Translations under genes and position numbers: made by a program | Origin: an uncultured Nitrospira sp. | GTDB lineage: Bacteria > Nitrospirota > Nitrospiria > Nitrospirales > Nitrospiraceae | Direction: 5' to 3' | Assembly: GCA_902500825.1 (NCBI GenBank) | Contig: CABVRX010000002.1 | Span: 22,353-86,352 of the forward strand | DNA: 64,000 bases | Shown: positions 16,929 to 26,189 of the stretch, in pieces | Layout: each line of letters starts with the position of its first letter | Numbering within the stretch: the first letter of the stretch is position 1 | The notes under the pieces: model-generated | Seen by the model: only the letters and a program-made list of their open reading frames with translations | Told to the model about the DNA's origin: nothing | Databases searched by the model: none

Positions 16929-18362
16929 ATGCGTCTCTTCGCATTGATAGGGGCCTCAGGGCTGGTGCTCTCCTGTGCGGTAGGGCCAGATTATTCCCGT
17001 CCCGATATTCCTGCCAAGGAGTCGTTCCGCATGGCCAACGAGTCGGCTGATTTACCGTCTCTGGCCAACATGCCCTGGTGGGAACTCTATCAGGACGAGG
17101 AGCTTCAACAGCTCATCCGTATTGCCTTGGAGGAAAACAAAGATCTCGAACGCGCGATTGCGACGATTGAAGAGTTTGAGGCTCGGCTGTTCATCGCGAA
17201 GACCGACTACATTCCTCAGATGACGGGTACCACCAACCTTCCTTTTGCAAGGTCGGGCGGCGTCCGTTTCCCGGGATTCCCCAGCCCCTTCAGTTATTAC
17301 TTGCAGGGGAATCTCGCCTGGGAGATCGACGTGTGGGGACGAATTCGCCGGTCGAACGAAGCGGCTCGCGGCGACCTGCTGGCTCGGGAAGAAAACCGGC
17401 GCGCGATCATTTTGCAGCTGGTCGGCGGAGTCGCTCAAGCCTATTTCGAGCTACGGCAGTTCGATCTGCAATTGGAAATCGCCGAACGCACGTTGAAGGC
17501 ATGGGAGGAATCCGTGCGAATCAGCCAGGCGCGGCACCGGCAAGGCCTGATTCACGGATTGGACCTTGAACAGTTCCAAGCCGAACGGGAAAACGCGGCG
17601 GCTCGCATCGCGGATTTGAAGCGCCAAGTGATCCTGAAAGAGAACGAGCTGAGTGTGTTGTTAGGGAGGAATCCCGGCCAGATCGTTCGAGGACAATCGC
17701 TGACCGACCAGGTGATGCCGCCCGTCGTGCCGGCCGGCCTTCCCTCCGAACTGCTGCGTCGACGGCCGGATGTCGTGCAGGCTGAACAGCAACTGGCTGC
17801 TGCGACGGCCAGGATCGGGGCGGCCAAAGCCGATCGCTTTCCAAAAGTTTCTCTTACGGGACTCCTCGGCATTGCGAATCCCAGCCTGTCCAAACTCTTC
17901 ACCGCCGGGGGTGACTTCGGGGTCTTTGGCCCCACCCTGACCAGTCCTCTGCTGAATGCGGTGAGTCTCGGGTTTCAGCAAGACGCCGCTGAGGCTCAAG
18001 CCAGGCAAGCGGTGGCCCAATACAAACAGGCGATTCTCGTCGCCTTCAAAGAGGTTGAAGATGCGCTGGCGGGCGTCGCTATGGCACGTGAGCAAGCGGC
18101 TGCGCAGGAGAGACAGGTCAATGCGTTGAAAGCGGCCCTGCGCCTTGCGAATCTGCGGTACAAGGGCGGCCTCGCGAACTATTTGGACGTGCTGATCGCG
18201 CAACGAAACCTGTTCGACGCGGAATTGGCGCTCGCGACGACTCGCCGCCTGTACCTGACGTCGGTGGTCCAGCTCTACAAAGCCTTGGGCGGCGGATGGT
18301 TGCCCAGCGACCACAGTCGGGAACAACCGGGTGCCGAAGCTGTGAAAGTCGGGAATAACTGA
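16929..18362 (+). CDS. Outer membrane efflux lipoprotein, NodT/OprM family (operon 1)
   Basis: 477 residues, TolC-like trimeric channel completing tripartite pump 1. The lipobox VLSC near residue 16 is followed by AVGPDYSRPDIP, the NodT-family opening. It has two similar halves of about 200 residues, each with long helices (LAWEIDVWGRIRRSNEAARGD, ESVRISQARHRQGLIHGLDLE; then RRPDVVQAEQQLAAATARIGA, LRYKGGLANYLDVLIAQRNLF). Start ATG 16929 follows the permease stop immediately, with AAGGGGAAC upstream. It is a close paralog of 41538-42968. Confidence 0.94.
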   Translation: MRLFALIGASGLVLSCAVGPDYSRPDIPAKESFRMANESADLPSLANMPWWELYQDEELQQLIRIALEENKDLERAIATIEEFEARLFIAKTDYIPQMTGTTNLPFARSGGVRFPGFPSPFSYYLQGNLAWEIDVWGRIRRSNEAARGDLLAREENRRAIILQLVGGVAQAYFELRQFDLQLEIAERTLKAWEESVRISQARHRQGLIHGLDLEQFQAERENAAARIADLKRQVILKENELSVLLGRNPGQIVRGQSLTDQVMPPVVPAGLPSELLRRRPDVVQAEQQLAAATARIGAAKADRFPKVSLTGLLGIANPSLSKLFTAGGDFGVFGPTLTSPLLNAVSLGFQQDAAEAQARQAVAQYKQAILVAFKEVEDALAGVAMAREQAAAQERQVNALKAALRLANLRYKGGLANYLDVLIAQRNLFDAELALATTRRLYLTSVVQLYKALGGGWLPSDHSREQPGAEAVKVGNN

Positions 18363-18425
18363 CGTCGATGGTGGCGGATCTTCGGTGCTGAGACCATCTC
18401 CGTCTAACCTCTCTCATATAGGAAC

Positions 18426-19040
18426 ATGACGCACCAACTGATTGCATGCGAAGAATGCGATGCCCTCCACCGCCGGATCGCGTTGAACGCCGGATCTGCC
18501 GCGCACTGTACCCGCTGCGGCGCGGAGTTGTTCCGCTCTCGTGCATTCCACATCGATACGGTTCTGGCATTGACAGTCGGCAGCCTCGTGGTGTTTGTGT
18601 TGGCGAACGCATTCCCCATCGTGACTCTTGAAATGAAAGGAGTACGCAACGGGTCGACGCTCTTGGGGGCGATTGTGACGCTCTACCGTGAAGGGATGCC
18701 GATCGTATCCGGGCTTGTGCTGGCGACGACGATCCTCTTCCCACTTACGGAATTGATGATCCTCCTCTACCTGCTCGTTCCCTTGAGACAAGGCCGACTT
18801 CCGGCCCAGCTCCACCTCTTCACACGTGTCATTCAGACCATACGGCCGTGGGGAATGATCGAGGTGTTTCTGCTGGGCGTACTCGTTTCACTCGCGAAGC
18901 TGTCGAGTACAGCCAGTGTCCTGCCCGGTGTGGCTTTGTGGGCTTTTGCGGCGCTCACGGTGCTGCTCGCCGCCATTCTGATGTTTGACCCGCGCCACTT
19001 TCGGGATCTTGCGGAAGAGCTTGCAGGGAGTCATGCATGA
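18426..19040 (+). CDS. pqiA: PqiA-like integral membrane protein, first copy
   Basis: 204 residues. An N-terminal Zn-ribbon (CEECDALHRR...CTRCGAELFR, two CxxC pairs) precedes four hydrophobic segments (LALTVGSLVVFVLANAFPIV, LVLATTILFPLTELMILLYL, MIEVFLLGVLVSLAKL, VALWAFAALTVLLAAILMF). This is half of the E. coli PqiA architecture, which carries two such modules in one chain; here they are two adjacent genes. In E. coli PqiA is the inner membrane partner of the PqiB tunnel that bridges inner and outer membranes for lipid transport. The stop overlaps the next start by four bases (ATGA). Confidence 0.88.
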   Translation: MTHQLIACEECDALHRRIALNAGSAAHCTRCGAELFRSRAFHIDTVLALTVGSLVVFVLANAFPIVTLEMKGVRNGSTLLGAIVTLYREGMPIVSGLVLATTILFPLTELMILLYLLVPLRQGRLPAQLHLFTRVIQTIRPWGMIEVFLLGVLVSLAKLSSTASVLPGVALWAFAALTVLLAAILMFDPRHFRDLAEELAGSHA

Positions 19041-19672
19041 TGACCGCCGCCGACAAGGGGCTCATGGTGTGTCGCACGTGTGGGGCATTGTGCCGACGCG
19101 TCCGATCCATCTCTCAGACGCGATGCCCGCGCTGTTTTGACGCGGTCCGGTTCCGTAAACGGGACAGTATCGGCAGAACCTGGGCCTTCCTCATTGCGGC
19201 CTTGATCCTTTACATCCCGGCAAACGTGCTGCCGGTGACCGAGAGTCATACATTATTTGGCACGCAACGGGATACCATCATGAGCGGGATCGTGCTGTTC
19301 TGGACCACTGGGTCGCCGTTCATCGCCGCCGTCATCTTCGCCGCGAGCGTGATGATCCCGATATTGAAATGTATCGCGCTTGCCCTCTTGGCCATCACGG
19401 CACAGCGGCGTTCGCGCTGGCGTCCTCAGCAGCGTGCGAAACTCTACCGGCTAATTGAATGGATCGGTCGCTGGTCGATGCTCGATGTCTTTGTGGTGGC
19501 CATCGTGGTCGCGCTCGTCCATCTCCGGTCGCTTGCGACGATCCATGCCGGCCCCGGCGTCGCGGCATTCGGAGCGGTCGTCGTCCTCACGATGCTGGCG
19601 TCCAAAAGTTTTGATCCCCGACTGATCTGGGATCCTGTCGAGACCAACCATGACTCCAGACAACCACGATAA
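19037..19672 (+). CDS. pqiA: PqiA-like integral membrane protein, second copy
   Basis: 211 residues with the same plan as its upstream neighbour: Zn-ribbon (CRTCGALCRRVRSISQTRCPRCFDAV), then four membrane segments (AFLIAALILYIPANVLPVT, FIAAVIFAASVMIPILKCIAL, MLDVFVVAIVVALVHL, GVAAFGAVVVLTMLA). Together the two proteins correspond to the two halves of E. coli PqiA and probably pair in the inner membrane. The ATGA overlap with the first copy and 23-bp overlap with pqiB indicate one operon. Confidence 0.88.
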   Translation: MMTAADKGLMVCRTCGALCRRVRSISQTRCPRCFDAVRFRKRDSIGRTWAFLIAALILYIPANVLPVTESHTLFGTQRDTIMSGIVLFWTTGSPFIAAVIFAASVMIPILKCIALALLAITAQRRSRWRPQQRAKLYRLIEWIGRWSMLDVFVVAIVVALVHLRSLATIHAGPGVAAFGAVVVLTMLASKSFDPRLIWDPVETNHDSRQPR

Positions 19673-21266
19673 GCTGCCCGACATTCCTGATCCGATCGTT
19701 GTGAAGACAACGCGGTGGGTCCCCTCATTGGTATGGGCGATTCCGATTCTCGCCGCTCTGATCGGGCTGTCACTCATTGTCACCATGGTGTTGGAACGGG
19801 GACCGACCATCACGATTCGCTTCCAGACGGCGGAAGGCCTCGAGGCTGGAAAAACCAAAGTGAAATACAAGGACGTGGATATCGGCGAAGTCAAGACGAT
19901 CACCTTGAGCAAGGATTTGAGTCATGTTCTCATCCATCTGGAGTTGGTGAAAGGCACGGAACGATTCGCGGTTTCGGACACCCGCTTTTGGGTCGTCAAG
20001 CCCAGGGTGGCTGCGAGCGGTGTGTCAGGCCTGGGCACGCTCTTCTCCGGCGCCTATATCGGTGCCGACCCAGGGCAATCGTCTGAAGAGCAGGAAGAAT
20101 TTATCGGGCTTGAGGGGCCGCCGATTGTGACGACAGATCTGATCGGACGCCAGTTCACCCTCCACGCGGGCGACGGAGAATCTTTGGACATTGCCTCCCC
20201 CGTCTACTATCACCATGTTCAAGTGGGTCAAGTGGTCGCATTTGATCTGGATCAGGACGGGAGAGGGGTGACCCTGAAGATTTTTGTGCAGACTCCCTAT
20301 GACCGTTTTGTCACGTCCGAGACACGCTTCTGGCATACCAGCGGTGTGGATGTCAGGATGGATGCAAACGGCGTCAAAATGAGGACATCGTCGCTGGTCT
20401 CGCTGTTGCTTGGCGGGATCGCTTTTGACGCGCCGCAGGACAGCCCGACAACGACTCCGGCGGAGGAAGGCACTGCCTACGTGCTGGCGGTAGACCACGA
20501 GCAGGCCATGAAACGGCAGAACGAGAAGGCGGAGTTGGTCGTCCTGTATTTTGATCAGTCCGTGCGGGGACTGAGTCCGGGTGCGCCGGTCGATTTTCGT
20601 GGCCTGCCGCTCGGCGACGTGAAATCGATCGGCGTCGAGTTCGACCCGGAGACAAGAGAATTCCGGATACCGGTCACCATTGAAGTCTACCTTGAACGTC
20701 TTGGCGAGCGGTATCGTGAGACGATTCTACGGGGCGAGCCGACAACGAGGACGTCGTTATTTGAAGCCATGGTCCACCGCGGCTTTCGCGCCCAACTCCG
20801 AACGGGAAATGTTTTGGCCGGTCAACTCTATGTCGCTCTCGACTTTTTCCCGCATGCGTTGCCGGTTCGGCTTGATCCAAACAGAACGCCTCGCGAGATA
20901 CCCACGGTCGTCAGCGGAATAGAAGATCTGCAGTCTCAGTTGGCCGAGATCGCCCAAAAATTGAACAAGGTCCCGTTCGACAGCATCGCCGTGAATCTCG
21001 ACAAAAGCCTGATAGGGTTGAAGAGCATGCTGGGGAATGCGGAGAAACTGTTCAGACAAGTCAATGAGGTGACACCGGAGGCCAAAGCGGCACTCGCTGA
21101 AGCGCGCAAATCGTTCACTGCGGCTCAGCACACCTTGTCGCACGATGCACCACTTGTGCACGATGCGCGGCAAGCCGTGCAAGAACTGACTCGCTCCGCC
21201 CAATCGTTGCGAGTATTGGCCGATTATCTCGAGCGTCATCCTGAGTCCTTACTTCGAGGAAAATAG
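19650..21266 (+). CDS. pqiB: PqiB-like MCE/MlaD-domain protein
   Basis: 538 residues. One N-terminal membrane anchor (VWAIPILAALIGLSLIVTM) is followed by three MCE/MlaD domains (starting near ITIRFQTAEGLEAGKTKVKYKDVDIG, FTLHAGDGESLDIASPVYY and VLYFDQSVRGLSPGAPVDFRGLPLGDV) and a C-terminal helical region (LDKSLIGLKSMLGNAEKLF, AKAALAEARKSFTAAQHTL). This is the layout of PqiB, whose stacked hexameric rings and C-terminal helical tube form a lipid conduit across the periplasm. Length agrees with E. coli PqiB (about 546). Substrate lipids not deducible. Confidence 0.92.
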   Translation: MTPDNHDKLPDIPDPIVVKTTRWVPSLVWAIPILAALIGLSLIVTMVLERGPTITIRFQTAEGLEAGKTKVKYKDVDIGEVKTITLSKDLSHVLIHLELVKGTERFAVSDTRFWVVKPRVAASGVSGLGTLFSGAYIGADPGQSSEEQEEFIGLEGPPIVTTDLIGRQFTLHAGDGESLDIASPVYYHHVQVGQVVAFDLDQDGRGVTLKIFVQTPYDRFVTSETRFWHTSGVDVRMDANGVKMRTSSLVSLLLGGIAFDAPQDSPTTTPAEEGTAYVLAVDHEQAMKRQNEKAELVVLYFDQSVRGLSPGAPVDFRGLPLGDVKSIGVEFDPETREFRIPVTIEVYLERLGERYRETILRGEPTTRTSLFEAMVHRGFRAQLRTGNVLAGQLYVALDFFPHALPVRLDPNRTPREIPTVVSGIEDLQSQLAEIAQKLNKVPFDSIAVNLDKSLIGLKSMLGNAEKLFRQVNEVTPEAKAALAEARKSFTAAQHTLSHDAPLVHDARQAVQELTRSAQSLRVLADYLERHPESLLRGK

Positions 21267-21280
21267 AAAGCGGAGTTGAC

Positions 21281-21934
21281 GTGAGCACACCGACTCAACG
21301 GGCTGTTGTCCTGTTCATTCTTGGAATGGTCATGAGCGCCGTGGGATGTGCCCGTGCGACTCAGGAGCGGTTCTATACGCTCTCTGATTCGATGCCGGAT
21401 GGGACAGAGGATGCGCCGATCGGGAACAACTTCGTAGAAATCCTGCCTGTATCCCTGCCGGAATTACTCGACCGCCCTCAGGTCGTGCTGTACGACGAGG
21501 CCGGCCGAGTACACATTCTGGAGGAAGATCGATGGGCGGCGACGCTCAAAAGCGAGATTCGCCAATCCATCGGCGAGCAGGTGAGACACCGGCTCGGGAT
21601 GATCGATGTGTATCACACGCCTGCCCCTCACGGGGAATCGGCCAAAGGCAAAACCTACCGCATCATCGTCAGTATCGAGTCGTTCAAGGTCGCTCCGGGT
21701 CATGGGACGATGATGCAAGCAGTCTGGGCGGTCCGCTCGATCGATGGCAGCGCAGACGTCGTTTGCCGCTCGGCGTATCGAACGGAATTGGACGACCGGA
21801 GTCTCAGCCACGCTATCCTTGCCTATCGAAAAGCCGTTGATGCGCTCGGGACTCATATCGCGCACAGTATTCGAAAAACGGCGCAGGGGCCTCGGGATGG
21901 AGGAGCCGAACAAGGCGAGTGTGTCCCACGATGA
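21281..21934 (+). CDS. pqiC: PqiC-like outer membrane lipoprotein (ABC-type auxiliary, DUF330)
   Basis: 217 residues, GTG start with GGAG upstream. The signal peptide ends in VMSAVGC (lipobox). The mature protein (RFYTLSD, IEILPVSLPELLDRPQVVLYDE, EEDRWAATLKSEIRQSIGEQV, YRIIVSIESF) matches the DUF330/PqiC family that sits under the outer membrane and docks the PqiB tube. It completes a pqiA-pqiA-pqiB-pqiC operon. No terminator is obvious after it. Confidence 0.9.
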   Translation: MSTPTQRAVVLFILGMVMSAVGCARATQERFYTLSDSMPDGTEDAPIGNNFVEILPVSLPELLDRPQVVLYDEAGRVHILEEDRWAATLKSEIRQSIGEQVRHRLGMIDVYHTPAPHGESAKGKTYRIIVSIESFKVAPGHGTMMQAVWAVRSIDGSADVVCRSAYRTELDDRSLSHAILAYRKAVDALGTHIAHSIRKTAQGPRDGGAEQGECVPR

Positions 21935-22155
21935 GACCGGCGTAAGATGCAGGTCTCCTCCTTCCTCCTCGTCATGTTGACCCTAGCCGAATCCAGCCGC
22001 AAAGCCCCATTGCCGTTCGTCACCATTCAGGCCAACTGATGGGTGCGCGGCCTGCATGACCGCACAGAATATTCAGACAGATCATGTGCTACAAAAAGTG
22101 GACAACCTAAGTTGCCTTCTACACTCCTGATTTTGTAGCTTGTCGAGAAAGTCCC
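21935..22155. other. Intergenic region before second porin
   Basis: About 220 bp between pqiC and the second porin. Nothing recognisable except AT-rich stretches near 22065-22135 where the porin promoter is expected. Confidence 0.4.
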
Positions 22156-23439
22156 GTGAGCCCTCGATATTGTTCTCGATTCCTCGTCCTCAGATTGGCG
22201 GTATGCCTGTTCGTTCTGTGTCCTCCTGATAATGTATCTGCTGCAGATCCACCGACTTCTCCCATCGAGGAATCTGAACACCGGATGCTTCGCCTCAAGG
22301 CTGCGGAACAAGCTGTCCAGAAACGATTGCTCTTTGAGCGTCTCAACCTACACGTCTATGGCTATCTCGATGGCTCTTACACACAAAATTTCAATCATCC
22401 AGCCAACACAATCAATGAACTGAGGGTCTTCGACGTCAATTCCAATCAGTTTCGACCCAACCTCGCTCAAATAGTGCTCGACCGAGACGCAACAGCGGGG
22501 TCTGTGACCGACCGTATCGGGTTTCGGGTGAAGGCCAATGTGGGCAGAGACTCCGCATTTGTCGGAGGCACCAATCTGAGCGAACTTAACCAGTGGGCGG
22601 ACTTCCAGGAATTTTATCTCCAATACCTTATTCCACAAGGGAATGGTATCGATGTGAAAGTGGGGCAGATGAATACCTTGATCGGATATGAAACGATTGA
22701 GAGCCCATATAACGCGAACTATTCGCGATCCTGGCTCTTCGGACTTGGGCAACCCTTCACGACTCGTGGCGTACGAGTGTCCTACCGATTCAACAATCGG
22801 GTATGGGCCGCGTTGGGAGTCATCAATCAGATCAACGGCAATCTCCTTACTGATGCGACGACACCGTGGATCGAGTCATCCGTCACCCTTGTCTTCTCAG
22901 ACCATGTCAAGCTGACCCTGTACGGATTTACTGGGCCAGGAATAGGACCCAACAAAGTCAGCTGGGGAAACAATCTTTTTGGCGGAGGATTCCTCTCCGT
23001 GCAAGCGACCACACGCATGTCGATGGTCCTCGAAGCCTACTATGCCACCATTGCGAACGGCAGTTTGGTGCAAAATGGTAAAAACGAGCGATGGGGTGGA
23101 GTTGCCGGCTATCTGCTCTATGATTTCAGCAAAGAATGGGGGATGCGGTTTCGAAGCGAGATCTTTAACGATACCGGTGGTTTTTTCTCCTGTCGAGGGA
23201 CCACCGCGTATCAACCTCAAGCGAACGTCTGTTTCGGCGCCACGTCGACTCAGCCAGCTCCTCCAGTGTCTCAAACGTTGTGGGAGGTTACGGCGACGCT
23301 ACAGTACAAGCCTGTCTCCTGGTTGATCACTCGCCTGGAATATCGCTATGACAAGTCCAACCACAACGTGTTTCAGCTCGGGAACCGAGCGACAAACTAC
23401 CAGCCGACGCTCTCCTTCGAAGTGATTTACTTGTTTTGA
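22156..23439 (+). CDS. Outer membrane beta-barrel porin (OmpL-like, bbp2 family), second copy
   Basis: 427 residues, GTG start. Signal peptide (LVLRLAVCLFVLCPPDNVSAA), a short helical linker with LKAAEQAVQKRLLFERLN, then a 16-to-18-strand-like barrel ending FEVIYLF. Shared blocks with the porin at 2758-4017 include INELRVFDVNSNQFR, DSAFVGGTNL, GQPFTT, GVAGYLLYDFSKEWGMR, the Cys-containing CRGTTAYQPQANVCFG and YRYDKSNHNVFQ. Two conserved Cys near the C-terminal third may form a disulfide in the periplasm. Probable role: outer membrane channel of unknown selectivity. The barrel is more conserved than the N-terminal linker, which suggests the linker differs in partner binding. Confidence 0.85.
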   Translation: MSPRYCSRFLVLRLAVCLFVLCPPDNVSAADPPTSPIEESEHRMLRLKAAEQAVQKRLLFERLNLHVYGYLDGSYTQNFNHPANTINELRVFDVNSNQFRPNLAQIVLDRDATAGSVTDRIGFRVKANVGRDSAFVGGTNLSELNQWADFQEFYLQYLIPQGNGIDVKVGQMNTLIGYETIESPYNANYSRSWLFGLGQPFTTRGVRVSYRFNNRVWAALGVINQINGNLLTDATTPWIESSVTLVFSDHVKLTLYGFTGPGIGPNKVSWGNNLFGGGFLSVQATTRMSMVLEAYYATIANGSLVQNGKNERWGGVAGYLLYDFSKEWGMRFRSEIFNDTGGFFSCRGTTAYQPQANVCFGATSTQPAPPVSQTLWEVTATLQYKPVSWLITRLEYRYDKSNHNVFQLGNRATNYQPTLSFEVIYLF

Positions 23440-24232
23440 GTGACCTATCGCGAGGATTCTCACTGTCATGGGCATGGCTCTATGTTGCCCCAATCAATAT
23501 CAGAGGAGAGGTCTCGACAGAAGACACGGCCGCCCTAATGCCTGAGAGTCGTTGTCTCTCCGTCATGCACCGATCTGGTATGTCTCTCATCGATCCATCT
23601 ATCATCACTATCGAACCAAACTATGATTGGTGCGCAGAGGCTCTGAACGAGCTTTCTCTTGGTTCAGCAGAGTGATCCCGGCAGCAAGTCGACGGCGCAG
23701 CGCCACCGCAAGCCAGCGCCTGGTTGAAGCGCAATACGGACATCCGTTCGGTGACGACATCCATGGGCAGCGATGACCGGTTTGGGCAGCCAAACAAGCA
23801 TGGCGTTCTCGGCGATGCGGAACTCGAACTCGGTCAGCGATTCGTCTCCCTGAGGCCCTCACGCACCTACGCGGACACCTCCGAGGCTGGAGGATCTCTC
23901 ACGAGAGAGAGGAAACAGATAGGCGATACGCCACGTTTCGCTTTGGCGTCTCGCTCCATGATAACTCGCTGGCGCGAGTGAGTTTGCCGCGCAGGCCTCG
24001 GTCACTTCTTTGGCGGAGCTTGACGACCTGACTCGATTCGCAAATGGAGGGAGTTGCATAGATCGTCTGACCTCATGTATTGGATAGAACAGAAAAGCGG
24101 TGAACGAACGTTCATCATGGACATCGCAGCGCGTACGGGAGAATCGATCCTGCCGTCAATCGATTGTTCGAAGCTCTCTCGATGGGCATGCGCCGATGAT
24201 TTCGCGCTCGCATCAGGTACGGCATTTTCATT
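23440..24232. other. Long stretch without a recognisable gene
   Basis: About 790 bp. Several short open frames exist on both strands, but none shows a signal peptide, a family motif or a good ribosome site. The composition is mixed. The region sits between an intact porin and two frameshifted genes, so it may hold degraded gene remnants. I cannot identify any of them. Confidence 0.5.
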
Positions 24233-24969
24233 TTGAATATAGCGAGCCGACGGAATAGAGACGGCAACCCAAAGGGAACAGTCGTGCTGATTGCCGGAGG
24301 ATCCGGCGCGCTGGGCCGTACGGTCACACCGGTCTTTGTGCAATCCGGTGCGCGTGTCATCACCGCAGACCGAATCCGCCGCCTGACCAGGTGGCAGCGG
24401 GGAATGCGATGCGAGCCGATGTCACCGATGAGACGGCTTTCCGTCGTCTCGTCGATGACGTGATCAAAACGGCGGGCCGCCTCGATGTGTTGGTGAACTT
24501 GGTCGGCGGCTTTGCGATGGGGCGCGTCGTGGACACCGATGTGTCGTTGTGGCAGCGGATGTTGACGATGAACGTGACGTCGGCGTTCCTCCTGTCGAAA
24601 GCCGTCCTGCCCCATATGCTGGAACGCGGAACCGGTCGCATTCTGCACGTGGCGGCTTGGACGGCGGTCGAGCCGTTTCCCGGCGCCGCCGCCTATCTCG
24701 TCGCCAAGTCGAGCCTGCTCGCGCTGATCCGCGTGTCGGCGCTCGAGCTGAAAGGCTCGGGCGTGACGGTCAACGGGGTGCTGCCCACCACCATCGATAC
24801 GCTGGCCAACCACGCGAGTATGCCTCACACTGATCCGTCGATGTGGACGAAGCCGGAGTCCATCGCCGACACGCTGCTCTTTCTCGCTTCGGACGAAGCC
24901 CGTCAGATCAATGGGGCAATGATTCCGATCGGCACCGGCGGCGGCGCAATATCGGCGGGCAAGCCATAG
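24233..24969 (+). pseudogene. Short-chain dehydrogenase/reductase, frameshifted
   Basis: The N-terminal frame (possible TTG 24233 or GTG 24284) reads VVLIAGGSGALGRTVTPVFV, the Rossmann GGSGALG loop, then ARVITADR. The rest is in the next frame: NPPPDQVAAGNAMRADVTDE, then DVLVNLVGG, AAYLVAKSSLLALIRVSAL and VNGVLPTTIDT. A missing A near 24372 (GAAT for GAAAT) restores TADRNPPPDQ. The catalytic region is unusual: the typical Ser/Tyr-x3-Lys appears as AW...AYLVAK with Tyr and Lys present. The restored protein of about 240 residues would be a normal classical SDR. Inactive gene or indel error cannot be decided here. Confidence 0.72.
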
Positions 24970-24989
24970 CAACAACATGAGGTTGGATC

Positions 24990-25383
24990 ATGTCGGGTTG
25001 GGATCGCGAACGGGCGCACCTCAACAATCTTTCTCGGGCACTGCTCCGGTTGCACAAAGCGTTGTTTGGACGCGGAGGGGCTGTCTTATGAGCGGGTCCA
25101 TGGCCGCATCGCGTCCAACGGAGAATTTCTTCAATTGGTGCTGGGGGATTCCTGGTTTGCATGGTTGCGGCCGTTGTCCCGCTATGTAGCCGGCCTTGAT
25201 GAACTCACCGAAGGGCGCCGGATCGCGTCCGGCACCGAGATCACCGCTCTGCTTGATGCGGTACGGAGCCTGCTGAGGCCGTCGGAAGGGAGTGAAGGAT
25301 TCGGCGGGCAGTATTACGATGCGTTGCAACGGGTACCTGAAGTCGGGTTGGCTCATGCTCAAGTCAAGGCGCTGCTCGGGTAG
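24990..25383 (+). pseudogene. Hypothetical protein, paralog of 9376-9789, frameshifted
   Basis: Frame 1 from ATG 24990 reads MSGWDRERAHLNNLSRALLR, LHKALF and then stops. Frame 2 resumes as DAEGLSYERVHGRIASNGEF and continues through LQLVLGDSWFAWLRPLSRYV and AGLDELTEG. Removing one T from the TTT run at 25065-25067 joins them as LHKALLDAEGLSYERVHG, matching LHKALLDDERISYERVHG of the intact paralog at 9376. The repaired protein would be about 130 residues. Function unknown. It sits 20 bp after the frameshifted SDR, so the two adjacent genes both carry single-base lesions. Confidence 0.8.
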
Positions 25384-25620
25384 CCCGCATTATCATGACA
25401 GTCCGTTGCGAAATTGCGGAGTCGCCAAGCGAGACGGGTGCACGGAGCCGCGAGGAAGGGAGGCAGACTTGAAACAGCCTGTTGATAGACCGAGCGCCGA
25501 GTCCGCCCGCCAACATGCCACCGAAGCCGCATATTGGCTTGTCGCAGCGGCGAATCCACAATTGCAGCAGGAGTGCTCATGAATGATGCGAGCTAGGAGA
25601 TACACACACAGGGAGGCCGC
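25384..25620. other. Intergenic region
   Basis: About 240 bp between the broken hypothetical gene and the DUF5069 gene. Short frames only. Nothing recognised. Confidence 0.4.
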
Positions 25621-26085
25621 ATGATGAAGACTGATCTCGAAAAGGTGAAGGCATTGGCCAAGGATCTTCGGAAGAGTTATCCACGCAGCCCGCGAGAGAA
25701 GCTGGGTGGGTACGTGATTGCGGCTCGATGTGCGGATAAGTGTCGGGCCTTTTTGCTGGACATGAACGGCGAATACAATTACTGGCCCTGTTCACTGGCG
25801 AGCCAATGGTTTGCGTTTACAGGGATCAAACCGGAACAGTTCAAGGACGTCGTTGCGACGGGAGCCACCGATGAAGAGCTCGCGTCGTGGATTGCCGGTC
25901 ATTCCCAGGTCAAGGATCCGGACGACGTGTTGAAGTGGAACAACGCGATGCGCGACACAAGGGTGAGCGACATGAGTCTCCAGGCGCAGCAATATCTTGA
26001 AGAATACATTCCCAGGTTCGTGCCGGACCACCGTCCGGTCTATGTGTGGTTTGACGTGTACGACTTGGAAGAAAAACGGTTCTAG
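25621..26085 (+). CDS. DUF5069 family protein
   Basis: 154 residues with GGGAGG upstream of ATG 25621 (a second ATG follows at 25624). The blocks DLRKSYPRSPREKLGGYVIAA, ARCADKCRAFL, EYNYWPCSLASQWFAFTGI and VWFDVYDLEE(K) are the family's conserved pattern, which is common in Planctomycetes, Nitrospirae and some Proteobacteria; its function is unknown. No signal peptide. Cys residues in ARCADKCRAFLL and WPCSL could bind metal. It stands alone, about 100 bp before the GH15 gene. Confidence 0.8.
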   Translation: MMKTDLEKVKALAKDLRKSYPRSPREKLGGYVIAARCADKCRAFLLDMNGEYNYWPCSLASQWFAFTGIKPEQFKDVVATGATDEELASWIAGHSQVKDPDDVLKWNNAMRDTRVSDMSLQAQQYLEEYIPRFVPDHRPVYVWFDVYDLEEKRF

Positions 26086-26189
26086 AAAACCGCTCATCGG
26101 CGGTATCCATTTTCAGCGATCCGATGTCCAATCAACAGACCGTCGAGTTCTTGCACATGGCTGATTAGAATAGGTAATAGGCATAAGAT

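Noticed and set aside
23436..23675. Short ORFs after the second porin
   Set aside because: No ribosome site, no conservation pattern, unlike neighbouring genes.
24115..24978. A 287-codon minus-strand ORF across the broken SDR
   Set aside because: Arg/His-rich antisense frame; the plus strand carries a recognisable SDR in two frames.
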